Assembly (NCBI GenBank): GCA_041396705.1
Contig: JAWKYB010000007.1
Coordinates: forward strand, 62,001-126,000
DNA length: 64,000 bases
Source of the DNA: Alphaproteobacteria bacterium
Lineage (GTDB): Bacteria > Pseudomonadota > Alphaproteobacteria > CALKHQ01
Direction of reading: 5' to 3'
Positions 9,236 through 20,088 of this stretch are shown one piece after another. Both the position numbers and the translations under genes were made by a program. The first letter of the stretch is position 1. Each line of letters starts with the position of its first letter. Below the pieces are notes generated by a model. It did no database searches, was not told where the DNA came from, and saw only the letters and a list, made by a program, of their open reading frames with translations.

Positions 9236-9859
9236 ATGCAGCTCTACGGCCGCAAGCTCTGGGGCTCGATGCTGATCGAGCCCCAGCTCGACTGGTACGG
9301 CATGGCCTATGACTTCGTGCCGGTCGGCGACCTGCTGGCCGCGCCGGAGGCGCGGGCGCAGATCCTGCCGCTCAACCCGGTCGGCCAGATCCCGATCCTG
9401 GTGCTGGATTCCGGCGTCGTCATGACGGAATCGGCGGCGATGACGCTGCATCTGGCCGACCTGGCCGGCAGCGACGACCTGGTGCCGGGCCCGCAGGCGG
9501 CGGAGCGCGCCGCCTTCCTGCGCTGGCTGACCTTCCTGGTCGCGACGCTGTATCCGGCCTATTTCTACGGCGACGATCCGGCCCGCTTCGTCGCCGACGA
9601 GGCGGCGCGCCCGGCCTTCCGCGCGGCGACCGACGCCCATCTGCAGCGGATGTTCCGCATCGTCGACGCCGCCGCCGGCACCCCCTGGTTCCTCGGCGAG
9701 GGGCTGTCTGCGCTCGACATCTTCGTCTGCTGCATGACGCGGTGGCGGCCGGGGCGTGACTGGTTCGCGGCCGAGGCGCCGCGGCTGCACGCCATCGCGC
9801 TGCGCGCCGACAGCCACCCGCGGCTGCTGCCCGCCTGGCAGCGCAACCTGGCGCCGTAG
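9236..9859 (+). CDS. Glutathione S-transferase family protein
   Basis: The 207-residue product has a thioredoxin-like N-terminal domain (MQLYGRKLWGSMLIEPQLDWYGMAYDFVPV; cis-Pro loop NPVGQIPILVLDSG; glutathione-binding TESAAMTLHLADLAG). A helical GST C-terminal domain follows (TPWFLGEGLSALDIFVCCMTRW). The usual N-terminal catalytic Cys/Ser is not obvious. It starts 20 bp after the LpoA-like stop and may share its transcript. The substrate is unknown. Confidence 0.85.
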   Translation: MQLYGRKLWGSMLIEPQLDWYGMAYDFVPVGDLLAAPEARAQILPLNPVGQIPILVLDSGVVMTESAAMTLHLADLAGSDDLVPGPQAAERAAFLRWLTFLVATLYPAYFYGDDPARFVADEAARPAFRAATDAHLQRMFRIVDAAAGTPWFLGEGLSALDIFVCCMTRWRPGRDWFAAEAPRLHAIALRADSHPRLLPAWQRNLAP

Positions 9860-9877
9860 CGGCCGCCGCTGCGCATC

Positions 9878-9897
9878 CTGTGTCCTCAAGGACGCAG
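9878..9897. terminator. Hairpin between convergent GST and hemW genes
   Basis: CTGTGTCCT pairs with AGGACGCAG (one G-T pair) around a CA centre. It lies 18 bp after the GST stop and before the convergent hemW stop. There is no T-run on either side, so a classical intrinsic terminator is not proven. Confidence 0.35.
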
Positions 9898-9952
9898 ACT
9901 GGCTGCTCTAAGCTATCATGACCGATAAACATTTCTCCGATCGGCGGTTGAT

Positions 9953-11149
9953 CTAGCCGACCAGATAGGCGAGCACCGCGTTCAGCCGCTTGGCGCCCTG
10001 GGCGGTGGCGCGCAGCGCGGTGTCGTCGTCGACGAGGTCGCCGGACGCGACCAGCCGCGCGATGCGGTCGGCCGGCAGTGCGTCGGCCAGCGTCCGGCCG
10101 GTATTGGCCGCGAAGCGGGCCTTGTCGATCCCGGCGGTCAGCCTCAGCCCCATCATCGCCGCCTCCTCCGCCGCCGCATCCGGCGCGACCGGGTCGCGCA
10201 GCCGCTCGCCATGGCCCTGGCCGGCGACCGCGTCGGCCCAGGCCTCCGGCGCGCGGATCGCCTCGGTGGCGATGCGGGCGGCGTCCCCGCCGGGCGGCGC
10301 CGGCAGACGGCCGTGGGCGCCGGGGCCGACGCCGACATAGGCGTCGTAGCGCCAGTAGGTCAGGTTGTGCCGGCATTCCGCCCCCGGCCGGGCGTGGTTG
10401 GAGATCTCGTAGGCCGGCAGGCCGGCCGCCGCCAGCGCCTCCAGCGTGGCGTCGTACAGCGCCTCGCCGGCGGCCTCGTCCGGTATGGCCAGCCGGCCCT
10501 GCGCGAACGCGCGGGCGAAGGCTGTGCCCGGCTCGATGGTCAGCTGGTAGACCGAGAGGTGGTCGCCGGCCAGCGCCAGCGCCTCGCCCAACTCGCGCCG
10601 CCACGCCGCCACGGTCTGGCCGGGCCGGGCATAGATCAGATCGAAGCTGAAACGATCGAAGGTGCGCGCGGCGATCGCAAGGGCGGCCCGGGCCTCGGCG
10701 GCGTCGTGGCGCCGGCCGAGGAAGGCGAGCGCGGCGTCGTCCAGCGCCTGCACGCCGATCGAGACGCGGTTGACGCCGGCGGCGCGATAGCCGGCGAAGC
10801 GCCCGGCCTCGACCGAGTTCGGGTTGGCTTCCAGCGTGATTTCAAGGCCTTGCGCCACCGGCCAGCGTGCGGCGACGCGGTCGACGATCCGCGCCACCGC
10901 GGCTTCCGGCAGCAGCGACGGCGTGCCGCCGCCGAAGAACAGGCTGGTGACCCTGCGCCCTGCCGTTTCGTCAGCGTAACGATCCAGCTCGCGCAACAGC
11001 GCCGCGACGAACGTTTCGGTGTCGATACGGTCTCGGACGTGGCTGTTGAAGTCGCAATAGGGGCATTTGGCGACGCAGAACGGCCAGTGGACATAGATGC
11101 CGAGCGGCTCGGCCAACAGGTCCGGCCGGGGCGCCGCGGCGCCGCGCAT
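9953..11149 (-). CDS. hemW: Radical SAM heme chaperone HemW
   Basis: The 398-residue product has the radical-SAM iron-sulfur motif CxxxCxxC (Cys25, Cys29, Cys32 in HWPFCVAKCPYCDF). It also has the HemW segments SLFFGGGTPSLL, ITLEANPNSVE, GVNRVSIGVQALDD and LIYARPGQT. HemW delivers heme to target proteins; it resembles coproporphyrinogen dehydrogenase HemN, but HemN has a CxxxCxxCxC motif. The start lies 4 bp after the rdgB stop, in an rph-rdgB-hemW run on the minus strand, the usual alphaproteobacterial order. Confidence 0.95.
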   Translation of the reverse strand: MRGAAAPRPDLLAEPLGIYVHWPFCVAKCPYCDFNSHVRDRIDTETFVAALLRELDRYADETAGRRVTSLFFGGGTPSLLPEAAVARIVDRVAARWPVAQGLEITLEANPNSVEAGRFAGYRAAGVNRVSIGVQALDDAALAFLGRRHDAAEARAALAIAARTFDRFSFDLIYARPGQTVAAWRRELGEALALAGDHLSVYQLTIEPGTAFARAFAQGRLAIPDEAAGEALYDATLEALAAAGLPAYEISNHARPGAECRHNLTYWRYDAYVGVGPGAHGRLPAPPGGDAARIATEAIRAPEAWADAVAGQGHGERLRDPVAPDAAAEEAAMMGLRLTAGIDKARFAANTGRTLADALPADRIARLVASGDLVDDDTALRATAQGAKRLNAVLAYLVG

Positions 11150-11153
11150 CGGC

Positions 11154-11774
11154 TCAGGCGTCCGACACCGCGGCCAGGAAGGCGCGGATGGCGCGGCCGC
11201 GGTGGCTGATCGCCTGCTTGGCGGCGAAGGGCATCTCGGCGAAGCTGCGGCCGGCGGCGGGATCCTCGCCCTCCGGCACGAACATCGGGTCGTAGCCGAA
11301 TCCGCCGTCGCCGCGCGGCGGCCATACCAGCGTGCCGTCGACCCGGCCCTCGAACACCTGCTCGCGCCCGTCGGGCAGCGCCAGCACCACGACCGAGATG
11401 AAATAGGCGTCGCGCGCCGGCCCGGCGGCGCAGACCGCGCGGTTGAGCCGGTCCATCGCCATGGCGAAGTCGCGCGCCGGCCCGGCCCAGCGGGCGGAAT
11501 GGATGCCCGGCGCGCCGCCGATCGCCGGCACCACCAGGCCGGAATCGTCGCCGACGGCGGCCAGCCCGGTGGCGTCGCGGGCCGCCTCGGCCTTCAGCCG
11601 GGCGTTGGCGACAAAGCTGTCGCCGGTCTCCTCCGGCTCCGGCAGGCCGCGCTCGCCGGCGCTGGTCACCGGCACGCCGAGCGGCGCGACCAGGTCGCGC
11701 ATCTCGACCAGCTTGCCGGCGTTGTGGGTGGCCAGCACCAGACCGTCGCGCAGGACTTCGAGGACGTTTCGCAT
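11154..11774 (-). CDS. rdgB: XTP/dITP diphosphatase (non-canonical purine NTP pyrophosphatase)
   Basis: The frame is open from 11816, but the ATG at 11774 ([21 protein letters not shown]) fits the family start; it is followed by the conserved THNxGK substrate motif. Further motifs are [53 protein letters not shown] and SHRGRAI. The enzyme removes hypoxanthine and xanthine nucleotides from the pool. It lies 4 bp upstream of hemW and 105 bp downstream of rph; the rph-rdgB gap contains two short palindromes. Confidence 0.96.
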   Translation of the reverse strand: MRNVLEVLRDGLVLATHNAGKLVEMRDLVAPLGVPVTSAGERGLPEPEETGDSFVANARLKAEAARDATGLAAVGDDSGLVVPAIGGAPGIHSARWAGPARDFAMAMDRLNRAVCAAGPARDAYFISVVVLALPDGREQVFEGRVDGTLVWPPRGDGGFGYDPMFVPEGEDPAAGRSFAEMPFAAKQAISHRGRAIRAFLAAVSDA

Positions 11775-11810
11775 CTGCAACAAACCTTCTGCCGGACCGG
11801 CTCGATCGTT

Positions 11811-11859
11811 TCGCAATCGAAACCGGATCGGCGGGGATCGTTTCGACGTCGAAATCGTG
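11811..11859. repeat. Two GATCGTTTCG palindromes in the rph-rdgB gap
   Basis: Two similar stretches start GATCGTTTCG, at about 11813 and 11836. The second contains the perfect 14-bp palindrome TTTCGACGTCGAAA at 11841-11854. The first reads CGTTTCGCAATCGAAACC. They lie between the rph stop and the rdgB start on the same strand. They may act as mRNA hairpins that set relative expression, or as a protein site. Confidence 0.45.
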
Positions 11860-11879
11860 TCGGCGGCGGGCGGGTCCGC

Positions 11880-12620
<741 letters not shown>

Positions 12621-12742
12621 TGGGCCGCCTCTGCCACCGTTCCCCCGCTTTGCTGTTCGGTCGGCGGCACGCTACCCCGCCGCCCGGCGGGCGTCTACCG
12701 CGCCGGGCGGCGCTTCCGGAAAAAGCCGCCCGGGGCGCGGCG

Positions 12743-12771
12743 TTGACGCACCTCCGCCGCTTGCCTACATA
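12743..12771 (+). promoter_or_regulatory. Putative sigma-70-type promoter of hrcA-grpE
   Basis: TTGACG at 12743-12748 and TACATA at 12766-12771 are separated by 17 bp, 34 bp before the hrcA ATG. No CIRCE element (TTAGCACTC-N9-GAGTGCTAA) is visible here, so HrcA autoregulation is not apparent. Confidence 0.55.
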
Positions 12772-12804
12772 GCCTGCAGTCAACCGGGGGCGGCAGAACG
12801 GACC

Positions 12805-13917
12805 ATGGACAGGCCGGACGAACGGTGCAGCGGCGGGATCGGACGGTCCGGCTTCGACGCGATCGACAGCCGGTCGCGCGACATCCTGCGCCACATCGTG
12901 GACGCCTATGTCGAGACCGGCGCGCCGATCGGCTCGCGCACCATCTCGCGCTCGATGGGCATGCGGCTGTCGCCGGCGACCATCCGCAACGTGATGGCCG
13001 ACCTCGAGGAGGCCGGGCTGCTCTATGCGCCGCACACCTCGGCAGGGCGGCTGCCGACCGAGGCGGGGCTGCGCCTGTTCGTCGACGGCATCCTGCAGGT
13101 CGGCCAGCTCGGCGACCAGGAGCGGGCCAGCATCGAGGCCAGCTTCGGCGGCGAGAACCGCTCGCTGCAGTCGGCGTTGGAGGATGCCTCGCAGATGCTG
13201 TCGGGGCTGGCCGCCTGTGCCGGGCTGGTGATGGCGCCGAAGCAGGAAAGCCCGCTGAAGCATATCGAGTTCGTCAGCCTCGGCCCCGGTCGCGCGCTGG
13301 TGATCATCGTGCACGAGAACGGCCAGGTGGAGAACCGGGTCATCGACCTGCCGCAGGGCCTGCCGCTGTCGGCGCTGGTCGAGGCGACCAACTACCTCAA
13401 TGCCCGGCTGGGCGGGCGCACCCTGGGCGAGGCGCTGAACGACATCGAGGCCGAGCTGACCAGCGACCGGGCCGAGCTCGACGCGCTGAGCGCCAAGGTG
13501 GTGGCGGCGGGCCTGGCCTGCTGGACCGACGACGGCAGCGACGACGGGCTGCTGATCGTGCGCGGCCAGGCCAACCTGCTGGAGGACGTCACCGCGCTCG
13601 ACGACCTGCAGCGCATCCGCCGGCTGTTCGACGCGCTGGAGCGCAAGCGCACGATCCTGGAGGTGCTGCGCCAGACCGGCGACGCCGAGGGCGTGCGCAT
13701 CTTCATCGGCGCGGAGAACGAGCTGTTCAGCCACGCCGGCTGCTCGCTGATCATCGCGCCGTTCCGCAACAGCCGGGCCCAGGTGGTCGGCGCCATCGGC
13801 GTGATCGGCCCGACCCGCCTGAACTATGCCCGCATCATTCCGGTGGTCGACTACACCGCCCAGGTCATCGGCCGGCTGATGCCGGGCGGGGCCGCCATGC
13901 AGGACGTCGACCGCTAG
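12805..13917 (+). CDS. hrcA: Heat-inducible transcription repressor HrcA
   Basis: HrcA binds CIRCE operators and represses heat-shock chaperone genes. The ATG at 12805 gives 370 residues. The N-terminal winged helix is clear (IDSRSRDILRHIVDAYVETGAPIGSRTISR, then SPATIRNVMADLEEAGLLYAPHTSAGRLPTEAGLRLFVD). The central GAF-like and dimerisation parts follow (GPGRALVIIVHENGQVENRVIDLP; RIFIGAENELFSHAGCSLI), with the terminal GVIGPTRLNYARIIPVVDYTAQ. It precedes grpE by 80 bp on the same strand. Confidence 0.97.
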   Translation: MDRPDERCSGGIGRSGFDAIDSRSRDILRHIVDAYVETGAPIGSRTISRSMGMRLSPATIRNVMADLEEAGLLYAPHTSAGRLPTEAGLRLFVDGILQVGQLGDQERASIEASFGGENRSLQSALEDASQMLSGLAACAGLVMAPKQESPLKHIEFVSLGPGRALVIIVHENGQVENRVIDLPQGLPLSALVEATNYLNARLGGRTLGEALNDIEAELTSDRAELDALSAKVVAAGLACWTDDGSDDGLLIVRGQANLLEDVTALDDLQRIRRLFDALERKRTILEVLRQTGDAEGVRIFIGAENELFSHAGCSLIIAPFRNSRAQVVGAIGVIGPTRLNYARIIPVVDYTAQVIGRLMPGGAAMQDVDR

Positions 13918-13997
13918 CCACAGCCGACCCACGCCGCCCCGCACCGCGCCAGCAGGCCTGCGGGCGCCGGGGCCAACGATACAGGATCGAAGCGACC

Positions 13998-14639
13998 ATG
14001 ACCGGACAGGACAGGCCCGACCCGACCCCCGAAGACACCGCCGCGCCGCAGCAGGACGGCGAGCCGGCGCCGGTGGAGCCGGGCCAGGCCGCGGCCGCCT
14101 ATGCCCGCGCCCAGGGCGCGACGGAGCCGGCGGCCGACGCCGGCGCCGCACCCGAGGGCGCCGCCGATGCCGAGGCGCTGGCCGCGCTGGCGGCGGAGAA
14201 CAGGGACCTGCGCGAACAGATGCTGCGCACGTTGGCCGACATGGAGAACCTGCGCCGGCGCACCGCGCGCGAGAGGGAGGACGCGGGCAAGTTCGCCATC
14301 TCCAAGTTCGCCAAGGACCTGCTCAGCGTGGCCGACAACCTGCAGCGCGCGCTGCAGGCGATCCCGACCCACGGCGCGGACGACGACGACCTGATGCGCA
14401 CGCTGGCCGAGGGCGTGTCCGCGGTCGACCGCGAGCTAGCGGCGGTGCTGGAGCGCAACGGCGTCAGCGCCATCGACGCGCTGGGCCAGCCGTTCGACAG
14501 CAACCTGCACGAGGCGGTGATGGAGCAGCCGAGCGCCGAGCATCCGGCCGGCCACGTCGCCCAGGTGTTCCAGACCGGCTATCTGCTCAACGACCGGCTG
14601 CTGCGTCCGGCGATGGTGGTGGTGGCGAAGGCGCCGTAG
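13998..14639 (+). CDS. grpE: Nucleotide exchange factor GrpE
   Basis: GrpE releases ADP from DnaK. The ATG at 13998 gives 213 residues. The first 60 are acidic and Ala/Pro-rich, a variable tail typical of GrpE. The long coiled-coil helix follows (ALAAENRDLREQMLRTLADMENLRRRTARE), then KFAISKFAKDLLSVADNLQRAL and the C-terminal beta-wing (GQPFDSNLHEAVMEQPS; VFQTGYLLNDRLLRPAMVVVAK). Unusually, dnaK is not next: about 3.3 kb of other DNA intervenes. Confidence 0.97.
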   Translation: MTGQDRPDPTPEDTAAPQQDGEPAPVEPGQAAAAYARAQGATEPAADAGAAPEGAADAEALAALAAENRDLREQMLRTLADMENLRRRTAREREDAGKFAISKFAKDLLSVADNLQRALQAIPTHGADDDDLMRTLAEGVSAVDRELAAVLERNGVSAIDALGQPFDSNLHEAVMEQPSAEHPAGHVAQVFQTGYLLNDRLLRPAMVVVAKAP

Positions 14640-14803
14640 CGCTGCGGCCGGAGACGCGCCGACGCATCGGCCCGACGAACCGACCGGCTGACCAGACTGC
14701 GCGTTGAACCAAGCCCGCAGCCGGCGCGACCGACAACGGCGAAGAGCAACAAGCGAGTCCGCCAGGCAAGATATCGGGCCGGCGCGGCCGGAGGAGGCAC
14801 GTC

Positions 14804-15469
14804 TTGCTGGGGATCGAACCGGCACGGACCAGGTGGGGCACCAGGCTTGCCCTGGTCGCTGCCGTCGGCGCGGTAATGTGGGCATACGGGCCGAGCCCGG
14901 ATTCATTGAAGCGTGACATCGCGGTCGGGCCGACGGCGGACGATCTGCGCCACGACATCTATGGCGGCAGCCGCCCCGAAACGGTCGCCGACGTTGGCGC
15001 GATTCTGTCCATCCTGGAAACGCACCCGTGGGTCTGTGTCGACCCGGCAGTCGACGGCAGCTGCGGCCGGCTCGAGCAACTGTCCGCAGAATCGCCCGGC
15101 GCGCTCACCGCGACGACGCAGGTGGTGATGTCCTGGCATGGCATGACAGCCTTCGTCGAAGGGACCGTAGCACAGCGGGTTACGGACATCGGCTTCTGCG
15201 CGCCGGCACGCGCCGGTTTCGAGAATGTCACCGTGGACGGCCCAGCCGCCCTGGAGGACCGGATCGCCGAACAGATGGATTTCCTGGCGGATGTCTATGA
15301 CGAAGCCGGCGAGCTGCTGTGTACGCTGTACGCTCCACCGCAATACGACGCCGCGAGCGATAGCTTCGCGTCTTTCCAGTATGACGCCTTGGATTCGGGC
15401 TTCGCCACCGAGCCCTTGCCGGTCCGCTTCCTTGCGGCCCCGCCAGCATTGCGGCCGCGTGAACTGTGA
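14804..15469 (+). CDS. Hypothetical membrane-anchored or exported protein
   Basis: A TTG start at 14804 is supported by GAGGAGG at 14791-14797, six bases upstream. The 221-residue product has one N-terminal hydrophobic segment (about residues 13-30, RLALVAAVGAVMWAYG). A soluble part follows with four cysteines (HPWVCVDPAVDGSCGRLEQL; GFCAPARAG; GELLCTLYAPP), which suggests periplasmic disulfides. I recognise no family. It lies in the atypical stretch between grpE and dnaK, with lower arginine content than shadow frames, so coding is plausible. No function is assigned. Confidence 0.55.
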   Translation: MLGIEPARTRWGTRLALVAAVGAVMWAYGPSPDSLKRDIAVGPTADDLRHDIYGGSRPETVADVGAILSILETHPWVCVDPAVDGSCGRLEQLSAESPGALTATTQVVMSWHGMTAFVEGTVAQRVTDIGFCAPARAGFENVTVDGPAALEDRIAEQMDFLADVYDEAGELLCTLYAPPQYDAASDSFASFQYDALDSGFATEPLPVRFLAAPPALRPREL

Positions 15470-15648
15470 GGCGCCGGCGGGTCCGGCTGGCAGCCTCGTT
15501 GCCATGCGCACGAACGGGTGCAGTCGGGTCCCGCGAAGCGGGCCGGGCTCTTGCGGGCTGCACGTGCAAGTCGAATGAACCGCAAGGCGCGGAGCGCCGG
15601 TCACGCTCGCCCACGGCGCATCGGCCTTCGCATCACCGGCCACGACGT

Positions 15649-15771
15649 GCGACAACCACTTGGGGGCGCGGCAATTCCGCCATGGTGATCGAGAATTCGG
15701 AGGGCCCGCTCACGACCCCGTCGTTGGTGGCGTTCCCGGACGCCGGCGTGCGGCTGTGCGCCAGCTTGGCT
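15649..15771 (+). pseudogene. Decayed fragment of the dnaK 5' region
   Basis: GCGACAACCACTTGGGGGC at 15649-15667 matches 18 of 19 bases of the sequence upstream of dnaK at 17909-17927. Directly after it, the reading MVIENSEGPLTTPSLVAF (from 15682) matches DnaK residues [18 protein letters not shown] (from 18056). The DNA between these blocks, about 130 bp at dnaK including the start codon, is reduced to about 15 bp. Downstream similarity fades after about 90 bp. This is a partial, internally deleted duplicate of dnaK lying about 2.3 kb upstream of the intact gene. Any translated product would be short and nonfunctional. Confidence 0.75.
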
Positions 15772-15948
15772 CAGCCGCGACGTGGCGCTGCGCGCAACGT
15801 CAACGAGTTCCTGCAGCGCTTCTCGCTGCGTGGCGACCACTGCGCGCGGCCCGTGCCCCCGTCGGGCGGGCCGCCGTCGCCCCGGGTAGACGGTGCCGCC
15901 GGGCATTCATAGGAACGCGGTCCCGTCCGCGCCTCTGCAGAGGGCTCC

Positions 15949-16350
15949 ATGTCAGAGGCACGCGTCCAGCGTCGGCTTGGGGCGATCGTCGGCGCCGACG
16001 TGGTCGGCTGTTCCGGCATGATGGGCCGCGACGAGGCGGGCACGCTGGCGCGGCAGAGGGCGCTGCGCGCCGAGCCGATCGACCCGAAGGTCGTGGATCT
16101 TGGCGGCCGGCCGGTCGAGACCTCCGGCGACGGGCTGCTGATCGAGTTTCCCAGCGCGGTGGATGCAGTCGCCTATGCGCGCGATGTCCAGCGCGGGCCT
16201 GAGCAGCGCTACCGCGACGTGGCCGTAGACCCGGCGATCCGGCTGCGAGTCGGGATCAATGTCGGCGACGTCATCGTCGACGACGACGGCCACATCGATG
16301 GCGACGGCATGAACGTCGCCGCCCGGCTCAGCCGCCCGCATTCTCCATGA
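15949..16350 (+). pseudogene. Truncated class III adenylate/guanylate cyclase
   Basis: The 133-residue ORF matches the N-terminal catalytic domain of soluble class III cyclases: RRLGAIVGADVVGCSGMMGRDE with metal-binding Asp16, PVETSGDGLLIEFPSAVDAV with the second Asp, LRVGINVGDVIVDDDGHIDGDG, then MNVAARL carrying the transition-state Asn and Arg. Similarity stops right there and the frame ends in RPHSP, at the 3' end of the opposing methyltransferase gene. Full family members are several hundred residues longer, usually with a TPR tail. The break point at about 16329 looks like a recombination junction. Confidence 0.75.
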
Positions 16351-17200
16351 CCATGACGAAACCGAGCGGCGGCTTGGTCGGGCTGCGCTCCAGGTCGCTG
16401 CAGAACATCGAGATGTCGTAGTCGAGCTCCTTGAAGCTTTCCAGGCGGAGGCCGTTGCCGAGTCCCGCCATCAGGATCTCGTCGAGCCGATGCATGAAGC
16501 TGAAGCAGGGCTTCGCGGCGTAGGCGGTGCCGCCGTAGTAGTCCAGGCCGCCGGTCTCTTCCCAGATCTGCCGGGCGAAGTACGAATAGGCGACCGTCGA
16601 GACGCCGGTCGCGGGATTCGGCTCGTACATCAGCAGGACCGGGTGCATTTCCTCCATGACCAGACGGCCGCCCGGCTTCAGCAGGCGACGAATGACCCCG
16701 AAGAAGGCGTCGATATCCGGCATCCAGCCGACCACGCCGATCGTGGTCAGCACGATATCGAAGCAGCCGTCGAGTGCGGCGGGCAGATCGTAGATGTCGG
16801 CGCAGACGAACTCGACGTCGTCCGCGACCCCGGCCGCTTCGGCGAACTGCCTGCCGTGCGCCAGGAATTCCTCGGCGGCATCGACGCCGACACAGCGCGC
16901 CGCCCCCATGTTGCGCAACGACACGGTCTCGCGCCCGTTGTTGCAGGCGAGCTGGATGACGGCCTTGCCTTCGACGCCGACCCGCCTCAGCGCCTCGAGG
17001 ATATCCCGTGTGAAGGTGACGCGACCGGGATGCGCGAACGCGTCGAGCAGACGCGCGTTGTTGTGCGCGGCGTGGAAGTGCGGTGCCGCCTGTTCCAGGC
17101 CGCCCGGTTGGCGGCGGTATACTGTCTCGCGATTTCGGCATCTTCGCAACCGGCGCAGGTTTCCCATGGCGCATAGGCTGTGCTTTTTCCAATCGGTCAA
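16328..17200 (-). CDS. Class I SAM-dependent methyltransferase, probable N-terminal frameshift
   Basis: The 290-residue frame has a Rossmann methyltransferase core: VIQLACNNGRETVSLRNMGAARCVGVDAAEEFL (motif I is degenerate, ACNNG), VEFVCADIYDLP, FDIVLTTIGVVGWMPD and LKPGGRLVMEEMHPV. The normal family N-terminus reads like TAANRAAWEQAAPHF. Here TAANRAAW sits in one frame and EQAAPHFHAAHNNARLL in the annotated one. A missing G near 17095 would join them, so the first 30 or so annotated residues are probably wrong. It lies between the truncated cyclase and a broken membrane ORF. The substrate is unknown. Confidence 0.75.
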   Translation of the reverse strand: MTDWKKHSLCAMGNLRRLRRCRNRETVYRRQPGGLEQAAPHFHAAHNNARLLDAFAHPGRVTFTRDILEALRRVGVEGKAVIQLACNNGRETVSLRNMGAARCVGVDAAEEFLAHGRQFAEAAGVADDVEFVCADIYDLPAALDGCFDIVLTTIGVVGWMPDIDAFFGVIRRLLKPGGRLVMEEMHPVLLMYEPNPATGVSTVAYSYFARQIWEETGGLDYYGGTAYAAKPCFSFMHRLDEILMAGLGNGLRLESFKELDYDISMFCSDLERSPTKPPLGFVMVMENAGG

Positions 17201-17410
17201 CGCCTTTGGCCCTGCCCGGACGAACGCTCTGACCGGGGCCCTGGCCTCGCGGCCTGCCCTGAAGGGTGTCTGCGGCGGAGGGAGCGGTAGCCCTGCCGGC
17301 CGCCGGTTTCAATGCCGCCGACGCCGTGCCGGCCGGCCTGTCGCGCGCTGGCGGGCGACGACGAATGCGCCGGTCAGCACGATGCCAAGGGCGATATCGA
17401 GCAGGACGCT

Positions 17411-17765
17411 CTATGTCTCTGCCGCTGGAGCCGCCAGGAGCAGCGTGCCGCGGCCGCCGATCTGCCGAGCGTAGCCGCCCTTAGGGTCCGCGACTGAACA
17501 ATGCGGATCGCGAACAGGGACCAGCAGCACGATGAGGGCCACGCTCTCGACCACGGTGCGGAAATGCGCCGGCCGGCGGCGCGACCGCGCGATGGCGAGG
17601 GCGACGCCGGCAACGATCAGGCCGACGATCCAGGGTGCCGCGGCACAGCCGAGCGCACGGCCCAGCCGGTCGTGCCGGCCAGCGCACCGAGCGCGTCGTA
17701 GCGACATAGGCCAGGCCGGCGGTGAGCGCGGCCAGCAGCAGCGTGAAGGCGTTTCGCATGCGCAT
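17411..17765 (-). CDS. Small hypothetical membrane protein, probably frameshifted
   Basis: From the ATG at 17765 one frame starts MRMRNAFTLLLAALTAGLAYVA, a signal anchor. A second frame continues with APWIVGLIVAGVALAIARSRRRP and HFRTVVESVALIVLLVPV, two further hydrophobic helices, to a stop at 17411. A shift near 17690 is needed to join them. A three-helix small membrane protein of about 115 residues is the simplest reading. No family is recognised, and the surroundings contain other broken genes. Confidence 0.3.
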
Positions 17766-17804
17766 ATCGGCGGTTCGGCTGCCGCGCCGATTCGGTGCAC
17801 GGCG

Positions 17805-17834
17805 GTTGCGGCTGTCGGAGTCGGACCCTATATA
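17805..17834 (+). promoter_or_regulatory. Putative heat-shock (RpoH-type) promoter of dnaK
   Basis: GTTGCG at 17805-17810 and CCCTATATA at 17826-17834 are 15 bp apart, 150 bp before the dnaK ATG. The -10 resembles the CCCCATNTA pattern recognised by RpoH, and the -35 partly matches CTTGAA. The short AT-rich run stands out in this GC-rich region. Confidence 0.4.
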
Positions 17835-17983
17835 CGAGCCAATGCCGGCGCGAAAAGGGCGAACCGCGCCCGCTTGCCGGCACTTTCGTCCACTGCGCGC
17901 GGCCGCGCGCGACAACCACATGGGGGCCTCGAACGGCGCCGTCGAACGGGCCGTAGCAGAGCCTGCCGCAAAGGGGTGTGACC

Positions 17984-19909
<1,926 letters not shown>

Positions 19910-20088
19910 TCGCGGCTGGCGAATCACGGCACCGGGCCGGGCCTGCATGCCGGGAACCTCCACCATCATCGCCGGAGTCCGGCCCCGCGACCTGAATGCG
20001 CCCCGTCCGCCGCGGCGGGGCGCCCGGGTGCGCGGCGGCCGGGCCGGCCACGCGGCCGCGCGGCGGGCGCGGCGCTGAGGGCGCAGCC

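Noticed and set aside
9916..9957. 12-residue ORF (ATGACCGATAAACATTTC...) between GST and hemW
   Set aside because: No ribosome binding site, too short, and it overlaps the hemW stop region.
12621..12804. CIRCE operator before hrcA
   Set aside because: The TTAGCACTC/GAGTGCTAA pair was sought and not found.
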